From positions 1-10,313 of the forward strand of contig JANWJO010000082.1 of the NCBI GenBank assembly GCA_025449435.1: a stretch of DNA of 10,313 bases. The letters are read 5' to 3'. The DNA is from Chloroflexota bacterium. Lineage in GTDB: Bacteria; Chloroflexota; UBA4733. This document shows positions 1 through 7,417 of this stretch, piece after piece; position 1 is the stretch's first letter; every line of letters begins with the position of its first letter. The translations under genes and the position numbers were made by a program. The notes under the pieces were generated by a model, which was not told the DNA's origin, searched no databases, and was given only the letters and a program-made list of their open reading frames with translations.

Positions 1-3000
1 AGGGGATACCTTTGAAGCGTCCACGCGTGGGGCCTGCTCCACGGGGGGAGGTGCCACCGGTGGCGCTTGTCGAGGTGCTGGCGCGTCCGGTGCTGGCAAC
101 GCGACCTCATGAACCGGGAGGGACAAGGCTGGCTCTACCCGCCCTCGCATAGGCACTTGGGTGCCGGGTTCAGCTGGAGCTCCCGAGAGGTACGCCAGCA
201 TTACCGCCCGCTGGGTATCCAGAAAGCGCGACATGACCTGTTGAAACTGTGCCATCACGGCGGCGCCATCTTGCCGCGCCACCACCGTGTGTTCCACGGA
301 TGTGGTGTGCACGCTGGGTGTGTGCGTCGCAGGTGCGGTTGGCGGCGGCATGCTCGGGACGGCCCCGTTCATGACCGCATGACTGACTAGTGATGCTATT
401 GGCGTCTCCTCTCGTAAAGGTCGTTGATGAATGGTCGCTGACGCTGGTGCCGTGGTGCTTTGCCCAGAATGGGGTGCCAGTGCTAGCCGATGACGAGGTA
501 AAGGCTTGCCAACGTCGGCGAGCGGTATTGAGCGCGCCCCATCGACGAACCAGACGGTCGGTGCGAAGGCCGGGCTCAGCTTCGCGGCAGCAAGTGCTCG
601 CTCATCAAGTACTTTGACGCCGCGGCTAGCGAAAAGGCGGGCAGGTGCCACCGGATAGCCAAGTACGGCCAGTTGCGCCACCGCAAGTTGCATCTGCCGC
701 AAGCTGGCTGCTCCCTCACCGTCGGTAGCAATGGCAACGTGCTCACGGCCCTTCAAGATGCGGCTTATCAGCCCGGTCAATACGGATTTTGGACCTACTT
801 CAATAAAGGTGCGCGCTCCGTCCGCGTACATTGCCTCGACTTCGCGCACGAATTGCACAGGGCTCACCAGATGCTCGGCTAGCGTCGCGCGCAACGCTTC
901 GCCAGGTACATGCGCGGCACCGGTGGTGTTGGAATACACTGGTATTGCTGGATCAAGGATGCGTATGTCGCGCAGTACTGCCGCCAATCGCTCCCTTGCG
1001 CCGGCAACCAGAGGCGTGTGGAAGGCACAACCCACAGGTAGGCGCCGCACGCGCAAGCCTTGGCCCTCGAGCATGCGCTGCGCCTGTTCGATCCCATCGA
1101 GGGTTCCCGACACCACAGTTTGGTTTGGGGCGTTCAAGTTGGCCAGCCACACTCCTGGTAATGCACCGACTATACGCTCGACTGTGCTCGCGTCAGCGTT
1201 GACAGCGGCCATCGTTCCCGACTCATCTGCAGTGCTCTCCTGCATGAACCGGCCACGCGCCTCCGAAACGTGCAATAGTGCCGTGTCGGAAAGCACACCA
1301 GCGGCCCACAGCGCCACGAATTCGCCATAGCTATGCCCAGCGACCATATCGGGAGCAATCGCCAGCGATTGGAGGATGCGCATGCTCGCCATCGCCGCCA
1401 CGCCGAGTGCTGGCTGCGCCACGTGTGTAGCGGTCAACGCCTCACGATCGCGCGCACGTTGCTCCTCGCTAAATGCTGGCACAGGAAACGCGTAGGTCGA
1501 GAGCGGCCGTTGGTAATGCTCAGCAAGTGCGGCGTCGGCGAGGTCGTACATCGACCGGGCCTCCGGGAACAGGAGGGCAAGCTCGCGACCCATCGTGGGA
1601 TACTGCGACCCTTGTCCTGGAAATAGGCAGGCGAGTTTGCCGCGCGATGCCTCTGGCGCGTCGGAGAAGAATACGCCGGCAGCTTCAAGTGCCGCATTAT
1701 TCGCCGTCTGCAACGCAGCCAGAGCCGCTGTGACTTTGGCGAGTACCTCATCGTTTGACGTGGCCACGAACGCTAAGCGCACCGCACGATTGCCAGCGTT
1801 CGCAGCCGCGTAGCACACCGTGAAGGCAAGGTCGGCAAGTCGGGCGTGCGTGCCACCCTCCACCGCTTGGCGCAGGACGCTCAGTTCACGCACCAGTGAT
1901 GGGCGATCGTTGGTAGCCCACAAGAAGAGTTCGCTGGGCCATTCATCGACCGACGTTGCGGGCGCAGGGCTCAGGCTTCGTTGATACTCCTCGAGCACGA
2001 TATGGAAATTGGTCCCGCCGAAGCCGAATGCGCTCACTCCGGCGCGGCGCGGTGCGGCATCGGCACGCCGGATCCATGGGCGCGTCTCCGCATTGACGTA
2101 GAAGGGCGAATCTGGGAAGTTTGCGCTGACGTTCGGTTGCTCGACGCCGATCGTCGCTGGCAGCACGGCATAGTGCAGCGAAAGTGCTGCCTTGATGACG
2201 CCTGCGATGCCCGCCGCGCACTTGGTGTGACCGATCATCGACTTGACGGACCCAATGGCACACGATTGGCGCTCGGCCTGGAAACGTGAGAAGAAGCGAG
2301 ACAGCGCCATGACCTCTGATCGATCCCCCGCCACGGTACCCGTGCCGTGGGCTTCGATCAGCCCGACCGTCGACGGCGGTATGCCCGCCTTCTGATAGGC
2401 CCGCTCCAGCGCAAGCACCTGGCCCTCGGGCCGGGGAGCAGTCAGACCCTTGTCGCGGCCGTCGCTGGAGGAGCCTGTACCTTTAATCACCGCATACACG
2501 CGGTCGCCATCGCGTTCGGCATCCACCAGGCGCTTGAGCACGAGCATGACGATGCCTTCGCTGATGGCGATACCATCGGCGGTCTCATCGAACGTCCGGC
2601 AGCGGCCGCGAGGTGAGAGCGCCTGCGTCTTGCTAAAACACAAATAGGCGAAGGCGTTTTGCATCGTATCTACGCCACCCACCACCGACATGTCGCTGGC
2701 ACCCGACTCCAGTTCACGAACAGCCAGATAGATAGCGGCCAGCGACGACGCACAGGCGGCATCCACGGTGAAGTTTGCGCCGCCAAAGTTAAACCGGTTG
2801 GCAATCCGTCCTGCGGTGACGTTGATCAAGATGCCGGCAAACGAATCTTCCGTCCACTCTGGCAGGGCATCGCTCACCTGATCGATCACGCCATCCGCGC
2901 CGGAGCCGAAAAACATGGGTAACGTCGAGCGAAAGCCATACATCTGGCCTAGATCGCCAGCGCCGCCGCCCGCTCCCAACACCACCGAAGTGCGCTGCCG

Positions 3001-5403
3001 GTTGAACGGCCGTTCGGCGTAGCCAGCATCAGCGAGCGCGCTCCGTGTCGCCTCCAACGCCAGGAGCTGCATGGGTTCGATGGAGCGCAAGCTGTTGGGC
3101 GGCATGCCAAACGTCATCGGGTCAAATGGAATGGGATCTAGGAAACCTCCCCATTTGGAATACACGCGGTCGCGCGCGCGCCGGTCGGTATCGAAATACT
3201 CTGCGGCATCCCACCGGCTATCTGGCACTTCGGTGATTGCGTTCACCTTGTTGATGATGTTGCGCCAGTACTGCTGCAGCGAGGGCGCCTTCGGCAAGAT
3301 GGCCGACATGCCCACAATGGCTATGTCGCACGGCGCTGGCTCACTGCTGGGCGCCACGCGAGACGCTTGCGCCGCTAGGTACGCTGTCGCCCCGTTGGTG
3401 ACACCGTCGTGCAGCGCCGCGACGGTCGTCACTCGGTCGCGCATCGAGGCAACCTGGCCGATCATGTACATGCCTTCGCTGCGCTGCTCCTCCGCAGACA
3501 GCGTGACATAACGGACACGGCCCGGCTCCTGTTCAGCCCCCGATGACCGTGTGATCCCCTTGGACGCGATGCGCAGCCGGCCAATGTTAAGTTCTTCGAG
3601 CGTCTGGCGAATGTCATCGTGAGACCGCTCTTGCTGGATCAACTCGCGTTTTTTCGTTTCGAACAGGGTGCGGAACGGCGTATCGACGCAGCGTGTGGCG
3701 TGTCCCGGTCCAGTTTCCAGCAGTACCGTGTGCGAACAGGCGATGGCCTCGCGCTGAAACTCCTCGACTATGGCGCCACCAGTGACGGCTTCTTCGGTGA
3801 ACAGATAGGCGGTGCCCATGAGCACCCCGACCTTGGCGCCGCAGGCAGCAAGCCCACTGGCGAGGGTCGCCACCATCGCGCCCGAACGGGCGTCGTGAAT
3901 ACCCCCAGCGAAGACGACGTGTGCTTGCCCGGCCTTCAGCCTGCCCGCCTCAATGTGGGCGAGTAGTTGGTTCACCATCGATTCCCACAGGACAAAGCTG
4001 GACCGCGGCCCGACATGTCCGCCACACTCCCGGCCCTCGAAGATAAAGCGCGTGGCGCCCTGCCTCACAAACAAGTCGAGGAGTCCAGGTGATGGAACGT
4101 GCAGATACGTGGTGATCCCCTCGGCCTCGAGTTGCTGCGCCTGGTCCGGCCGGCCACCCGCGATGATGGCAAACGGCGGCCGGTGCGCACGCACCACCGC
4201 CAATTGTTCCTGCCGGAGTTCGTTTGGTACAAAGCCGAGGATACCTACACCCCAGGGACGATCAGCGAGGAGTACCTTCGTCTCCTCCAACAACCGTTCA
4301 ACCTGTGGACCACGTAACAGCGCAAGCGCTAGAAACGGCAGCCCACCACCACGCGCCACCGCCTCACAAAATGGGGCGACGTCGCTCACGCGCGTCATCG
4401 GGCCCTGCAAGATCGGATACCGGGTCCCGTGCGACACGGCCATGGCGCCGCCTTCTTTGAGCGGCTCGGCAGTCCGTACCGCCTCAAGATGCTCGGGAAT
4501 CGATTGGGCAATCGCCTGTACGACGCCGCCCACGGTTTGGAATTGGTTCGCCAGCATCTTGGCATAACACGCGTCTTGCCCCATCGGGATAGCTGTGCGG
4601 GAGCGGACATTGGCGAGCAGCACTTCGCGCCACTGGTGGCGAGCGACGTCCGGTGGCAAGGAAGTGAGCTCTTGATCGACCGCCGTCAGGGTTGCCAAGT
4701 CGTACACGCCAGGGCGTTGGTAGAACCGGTACATCCGGCCCTGGTCTGGGTTCCCAAGGACCACGGTCTCGCTGCCATCGAGAGCCCCAACGCGCGTACG
4801 CACGTCGTCCACTAGGCTCGACTCACGCGCGAGCGCGAGCTGCCAATCGAGCACAACGCCACTGGCGCCACCAGCGATGCACGCTGCCGACGTCTGCATG
4901 CCAGCGCCGCCGTGCACCCACAATGGAAGTGTGAACGAGGCCGCACAACGCTGAAACAGCACAAAGGCGGTCTCTTCACCGACTCGGCCGCCGGCCTCGT
5001 TGCCCTTCACCAGCAACTCGCGAGCACCCGCCGCCACCGCAGCGTGACCCTCTGCGATATCGATAATTTCGACGAACACACGCTTGCCGGCTTGATGAAG
5101 CTCGGACAGCAATGCTGCCAGACCGGCATCGGGACCACCGGCGAGCACCACCACGGCCAGTTCGGGCGGCATTGCTTCCAACACGGCGGAGCAAAACGCT
5201 GTCCTGCGCATATCTATCTTGATGCCGCGCTCACCAGTGCGTTCGCGTGCCAGGTCTACCATCCAGCGGGTGGAGACCTGCAGATCACTTTCGAATTCCA
5301 GGTCTACAATCCCAAGTGCACCCGCCCTGCTCGCGGCGATGGCGACATCTGGTCGCAGGTGGCCCGGGAGTGATATAGCCATCACTACTGGGGTGCTTGA
5401 CAT
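1..5403 (-). CDS. Type I PKS, PUFA-synthase-like, with tandem N-terminal NPD domains (C-terminus beyond window)
   Basis: The frame is open for 1801 codons from ATG at 5403 to the left edge. An in-frame TGA lies two codons upstream and GGAG sits 8 bases before the ATG, so this start is firm. Visible domain order: NPD-like segment 1 (about residues 1-230, motif GNEAGGRVG around E136); NPD 2 (about 321-600, YPILQGPM near 329, RECGGHVG with H463, FAGGIHD at 498-504); ketosynthase (about 691-1140, catalytic C884 in DAACASSLA, H1019 in EAHGTGT, H1059 in KSMIGHTK); acyltransferase (about 1257-1560, GQGSQ, S1358 in GHSYGEF, H1462 in CAFH). A predicted helix follows (about 1717-1741, FLDTQRAVMLAYL), then a Pro/Ala-rich linker. 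The KS segment DGRDKGLTAPRPEGQ resembles PfaA and enediyne-type synthases. NPD-family PfaD is the enoyl reductase of PUFA synthases, so the fusion probably reduces the growing chain (inference). ACP, KR and DH domains are expected further left. The AT probably selects malonyl-CoA, but its motifs are not textbook. Confidence 0.95.
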   Translation of the reverse strand, partial: MSSTPVVMAISLPGHLRPDVAIAASRAGALGIVDLEFESDLQVSTRWMVDLARERTGERGIKIDMRRTAFCSAVLEAMPPELAVVVLAGGPDAGLAALLSELHQAGKRVFVEIIDIAEGHAAVAAGARELLVKGNEAGGRVGEETAFVLFQRCAASFTLPLWVHGGAGMQTSAACIAGGASGVVLDWQLALARESSLVDDVRTRVGALDGSETVVLGNPDQGRMYRFYQRPGVYDLATLTAVDQELTSLPPDVARHQWREVLLANVRSRTAIPMGQDACYAKMLANQFQTVGGVVQAIAQSIPEHLEAVRTAEPLKEGGAMAVSHGTRYPILQGPMTRVSDVAPFCEAVARGGGLPFLALALLRGPQVERLLEETKVLLADRPWGVGILGFVPNELRQEQLAVVRAHRPPFAIIAGGRPDQAQQLEAEGITTYLHVPSPGLLDLFVRQGATRFIFEGRECGGHVGPRSSFVLWESMVNQLLAHIEAGRLKAGQAHVVFAGGIHDARSGAMVATLASGLAACGAKVGVLMGTAYLFTEEAVTGGAIVEEFQREAIACSHTVLLETGPGHATRCVDTPFRTLFETKKRELIQQERSHDDIRQTLEELNIGRLRIASKGITRSSGAEQEPGRVRYVTLSAEEQRSEGMYMIGQVASMRDRVTTVAALHDGVTNGATAYLAAQASRVAPSSEPAPCDIAIVGMSAILPKAPSLQQYWRNIINKVNAITEVPDSRWDAAEYFDTDRRARDRVYSKWGGFLDPIPFDPMTFGMPPNSLRSIEPMQLLALEATRSALADAGYAERPFNRQRTSVVLGAGGGAGDLGQMYGFRSTLPMFFGSGADGVIDQVSDALPEWTEDSFAGILINVTAGRIANRFNFGGANFTVDAACASSLAAIYLAVRELESGASDMSVVGGVDTMQNAFAYLCFSKTQALSPRGRCRTFDETADGIAISEGIVMLVLKRLVDAERDGDRVYAVIKGTGSSSDGRDKGLTAPRPEGQVLALERAYQKAGIPPSTVGLIEAHGTGTVAGDRSEVMALSRFFSRFQAERQSCAIGSVKSMIGHTKCAAGIAGVIKAALSLHYAVLPATIGVEQPNVSANFPDSPFYVNAETRPWIRRADAAPRRAGVSAFGFGGTNFHIVLEEYQRSLSPAPATSVDEWPSELFLWATNDRPSLVRELSVLRQAVEGGTHARLADLAFTVCYAAANAGNRAVRLAFVATSNDEVLAKVTAALAALQTANNAALEAAGVFFSDAPEASRGKLACLFPGQGSQYPTMGRELALLFPEARSMYDLADAALAEHYQRPLSTYAFPVPAFSEEQRARDREALTATHVAQPALGVAAMASMRILQSLAIAPDMVAGHSYGEFVALWAAGVLSDTALLHVSEARGRFMQESTADESGTMAAVNADASTVERIVGALPGVWLANLNAPNQTVVSGTLDGIEQAQRMLEGQGLRVRRLPVGCAFHTPLVAGARERLAAVLRDIRILDPAIPVYSNTTGAAHVPGEALRATLAEHLVSPVQFVREVEAMYADGARTFIEVGPKSVLTGLISRILKGREHVAIATDGEGAASLRQMQLAVAQLAVLGYPVAPARLFASRGVKVLDERALAAAKLSPAFAPTVWFVDGARSIPLADVGKPLPRHRLALAPHSGQSTTAPASATIHQRPLREETPIASLVSHAVMNGAVPSMPPPTAPATHTPSVHTTSVEHTVVARQDGAAVMAQFQQVMSRFLDTQRAVMLAYLSGAPAEPGTQVPMRGRVEPALSLPVHEVALPAPDAPAPRQAPPVAPPPVEQAPRVDASKVSP

Positions 5404-5411
5404 CGTTCATA

Positions 5412-5415
5412 CTCC
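5412..5415 (-). promoter_or_regulatory. Ribosome binding site of the PKS gene
   Basis: On the minus strand GGAG (within CTGGAGT) lies 8 bases before the ATG at 5403. Together with the in-frame TGA just upstream, it fixes the PKS start. Confidence 0.75.
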
Positions 5416-5506
5416 AGTAGCTGTCCAGATAGTCAGACCAAGATTGGCTTACCATACCAACTCAGGTAACCGTATGAAAGACCGCTCGTATTTCTTGGGC
5501 GCCGCT

Positions 5507-5553
5507 AGTAGTAAATTGCCATTTATCTACTTTTTGATGAAACAGGTACCATC
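5507..5553. promoter_or_regulatory. Shared regulatory module, copy 1
   Basis: On the plus strand the module reads AGTAGT, then TTGCC (5516-5520), then CTTTTTGATGA (5530-5540), five bases, and GTACCATC (5546-5553). Copy 2 at 8859-8903 has the same parts in the same order and orientation. Within the 24-base core (5530-5553 against 8880-8903), 18 positions are identical with no gap. ATGAAAC and GTACCAT form an imperfect dyad, as expected of an operator. The module ends 103 bases upstream of the PKS start. Both copies lie between divergent transcription units of the same cluster. A common operator or promoter is inferred; the bound factor is unknown. Confidence 0.5.
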
Positions 5554-5557
5554 TAAG

Positions 5558-5579
5558 GTGATAATTCATTCATAATCAC
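5558..5579. repeat. Imperfect palindrome in AT-rich stretch
   Basis: GTGAT at 5558-5562 is repeated inverted as ATCAC at 5575-5579, around a 12-base AT-rich centre. It lies immediately right of shared module copy 1 and may be part of the same operator region. The arms are only five bases, so chance is a real possibility. Confidence 0.25.
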
Positions 5580-5620
5580 TGCGCGGCCCATCGTGCTGAT
5601 GTGGTGAGCGCGCAAGTAGT

Positions 5621-5675
5621 TGCCACACGAAGGGACGGCACACGCGTGTGGCATGGTACCTCACATCTGCCACAC
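5621..5675. promoter_or_regulatory. Three alternating TGCCACAC boxes with a 12-base palindrome
   Basis: TGCCACACG at 5621-5629 is perfectly inverted as CGTGTGGCA at 5645-5653 (9-base arms, 15-base spacer). The core TGCCACAC returns in direct orientation at 5668-5675, forming a second inverted pair with the middle box (8-base arms, 14-base spacer). CACACGCGTGTG (5639-5650) is itself a perfect palindrome. The middle box can pair with either neighbour, so in RNA the two hairpins exclude each other. In DNA the boxes are 22-25 bases apart, about two helical turns, which fits cooperative binding of a dimeric regulator. Direct observation; the role is inferred. Confidence 0.5.
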
Positions 5676-5762
5676 CCGTCGCCTCCGCTGCCGGGCATGC
5701 GTTGTGACTGGTGCCGCAGTACGCATACCTAGCGCGCCGGCATATCGCCAGAGCAATCCGGC

Positions 5763-5785
5763 TAGCGTTCGTACAACGCTATACT
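5763..5785 (+). promoter_or_regulatory. Candidate -10 element overlapped by an inverted repeat
   Basis: TATACT at 5780-5785 matches the bacterial -10 consensus at five of six positions and faces the phosphohydrolase gene. Its first bases overlap a perfect inverted repeat, TAGCGTT (5763-5769) and AACGCTA (5775-5781), around CGTAC. I found no good -35 hexamer at the usual distance, so an activator-dependent or repressed promoter would be needed. A small hairpin, GTCTC-TTC-GAGAC, follows at 5790-5802. A promoter here would give a leader of about 200 bases. Confidence 0.3.
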
Positions 5786-5866
5786 GTATGTCTCTTCGAG
5801 ACTTCGATCCTTAACTTTGCGTCCGTTCCTCCTACTATGCGGCCACCTCACGATTTGTGAGCGCAC

Positions 5867-5900
5867 GGCCCTACGACGCCACCGTATGATGCGTAGGGTT
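5867..5900 (+). other. Stem-loop in the phosphohydrolase leader
   Basis: CCCTACG (5869-5875) and CGTAGGG (5892-5898) form a perfect seven-base stem, extendable by two G-U pairs in RNA, around a 16-base loop. It lies about 95 bases before the chosen phosphohydrolase start. No T-tract follows, so it is not a standard intrinsic terminator. A DNA operator or a leader RNA structure are both possible. Confidence 0.3.
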
Positions 5901-5982
5901 CGAGGTAGTTGGTCACGTTGCAAGCCAGCCAGCCTTGGACGCGCGACGATCTTGAAGCGTTGAACGCACTGATGACGAAGGC

Positions 5983-5986
5983 GGAG
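5983..5986 (+). promoter_or_regulatory. Ribosome binding site deciding the phosphohydrolase start
   Basis: GGAG lies 9 bases before ATG 5996. The upstream in-frame TTG at 5909 and ATG at 5972 lack a comparable site, so this one decides the start. Confidence 0.55.
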
Positions 5987-5995
5987 AACCGAGGA

Positions 5996-7387
5996 ATGTC
6001 AGCAGGCCGGGTGGCCATTATAGGCTTGGATTGCGCCGCGCCCGAGATCGTGTTTGGGGACTGGATGGAAGCCTTGCCGAATTTGTCGGCTCTCATCCGG
6101 CAAGGTACTTCGGGCAAATTGCGTAGTGTCGACCCACCGATTACGGTTCCAGCATGGAGCTGCATGGCGTCGAGCATGGACCCCGGCCAATTAGGTGTCT
6201 ATGGTTTTCGCAATCGCCACGACTACAGCTACGACGGCATGAGCTTCGCCACCTCACGGTCGATTCAGGTTGATCGTGTGTGGGACATTGCCGGGAGAGC
6301 GGGCAAGCATGTCATCGTGCTCGGTGTTCCACAAACCTACCCACCGCAACCGGTCAATGGTGAATTAGTGAGTTGCTTCCTCACGCCCGATCCGCGGGCC
6401 AACGACTACACGTACCCGCCCGATCTCAAGGCGGAGATTGAAGACTTGGTCGGCGACTACCAAGTCGACGTACGCGACTTTCGCAGCAATGATCGAGATC
6501 GCATTCTCCATCAGGTGTATGAGATGACCGAGCAGCGCTTCGCTGTGGCGCAACACTTGCTCGAGACGCGCCCCTGGGACCTGTTTTGGATGGTGGAAAT
6601 CGGCGTCGACCGCATGCATCACGCGTTCTGGCGGTATCTGGATCCCGCACACCCACGCTACGAGCCCAATTCGCCGTATCACGATGCGATCCAGGAATAT
6701 TACCGTTTGGTCGACGGTCTCATTGGGGACTTGCTCCTACAATTCGCGCCGAACGACACGGTGTTTGTCGTTTCAGACCACGGTGCGCGCGCCATGGAGG
6801 GAGGCGTGTGTGTGAACGACTGGCTTGTACGCGAGGGTTACCTCACGCTTGCAGAGCCAGTGTCCGGCGTCACTGCCTTTTCCAAGGCGCGAGTCGATTG
6901 GTCCAAGTCACGCGTTTGGGGCGAGGGAGGCTACTACTGCCGGTTGTTTCTCAATGTGGAAGGCCGCGAGCCCACCGGCACGGTGTCGCACGACGCGTAT
7001 GAGGCGCTGCGGTCCGAACTCATCGTGAAGCTGGAAGCGCTCACCGATCCACACGGTCGCCCGATGGGGACGCGCGTCTACCGGCCCGAAGACCTCTACC
7101 AGCACGGGCGGCGCGGCATCGTACCCGACTTACTCGTGTACTTCGGCGATCTGGGTTGGCGTAGCATCGGTTCGCTTGGCCACGACGAACTCTGGACATT
7201 TGAGAACGACACCGGCCCGGACGATGCCAACCATGCTCGAGACGGTGTGGTGATCATGCGAGGCCCTGGGGTTCCGCAGAGCGAGCGCGGCCAGTACAAC
7301 CTGCTCGACATCGCCCCGACAGTGCTCCGGCGGTTGGGCCTAGACATACCCAGCACGATGCGTGGACGCTCTCTCCTGAGCGACTGA
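5996..7387 (+). CDS. AlkP-superfamily phosphohydrolase (type I phosphodiesterase/nucleotide pyrophosphatase-like)
   Basis: The 463-residue product has the metal-binding signature of the alkaline phosphatase superfamily: D12 in IIGLDCAA, the likely nucleophile T50 in PITVPAWS, D205 and H209 in VDRMHH, D261/H262 in VSDHG, and H413 in NHARDG. The ending, DIAPTVLRRLGL followed by RGRSLL, is typical of the COG3379-like group of predicted phosphohydrolases/phosphomutases. These enzymes use two metal ions to cleave phosphate mono- or diesters. No signal peptide is visible, so it probably acts in the cytoplasm. The start was chosen because the family motif begins a few residues later and GGAG precedes it; the frame is open back to TTG 5909, which would add 29 residues. 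A Cys replaces the usual Gly after the first metal-binding Asp. It is divergent from the PKS gene and converges on KAS III. Trimming a phosphorylated lipid or head group is inferred; the substrate is unknown. Confidence 0.9.
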   Translation: MSAGRVAIIGLDCAAPEIVFGDWMEALPNLSALIRQGTSGKLRSVDPPITVPAWSCMASSMDPGQLGVYGFRNRHDYSYDGMSFATSRSIQVDRVWDIAGRAGKHVIVLGVPQTYPPQPVNGELVSCFLTPDPRANDYTYPPDLKAEIEDLVGDYQVDVRDFRSNDRDRILHQVYEMTEQRFAVAQHLLETRPWDLFWMVEIGVDRMHHAFWRYLDPAHPRYEPNSPYHDAIQEYYRLVDGLIGDLLLQFAPNDTVFVVSDHGARAMEGGVCVNDWLVREGYLTLAEPVSGVTAFSKARVDWSKSRVWGEGGYYCRLFLNVEGREPTGTVSHDAYEALRSELIVKLEALTDPHGRPMGTRVYRPEDLYQHGRRGIVPDLLVYFGDLGWRSIGSLGHDELWTFENDTGPDDANHARDGVVIMRGPGVPQSERGQYNLLDIAPTVLRRLGLDIPSTMRGRSLLSD

Positions 7388-7417
7388 CCGGCCCGGTGCT
7401 ATGCGCAGCCAGCTGGC

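Larger units (their letters stand above)
5404..5995. other. Divergent intergenic region between PKS and phosphohydrolase
   Basis: I see no convincing gene in these 592 bases. Short ORFs here have unlikely composition. The region includes a relatively AT-rich stretch (about 5500-5580) and several inverted repeats, listed separately. Both flanking genes read outward, so it must contain at least two promoters unless one gene is read from elsewhere. It is long for a bacterial intergenic region and unusually rich in dyad symmetry, which suggests it is a regulatory hub. Confidence 0.75.

Noticed and set aside
731..1330. 199-codon plus-strand ORF
   Set aside because: It lies wholly antisense to the AT domain of the PKS, and its product is Ser/Arg/Thr-rich without recognisable motifs. 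It is a shadow of the real gene, as are those at 3071-3511 and 3953-4567.
5620..5814. 64-codon plus-strand ORF in the divergent intergenic region
   Set aside because: It starts with TTG without a ribosome site, its product is His/Cys/Arg-rich and unlike a protein, and it runs through inverted repeats that explain the sequence better.
5909..5995. Longer N-terminus of the phosphohydrolase from TTG 5909
   Set aside because: There is no ribosome site before the TTG, which directly follows a stop codon. The family motif begins just after ATG 5996, which has GGAG at good spacing. It is not strictly excluded.
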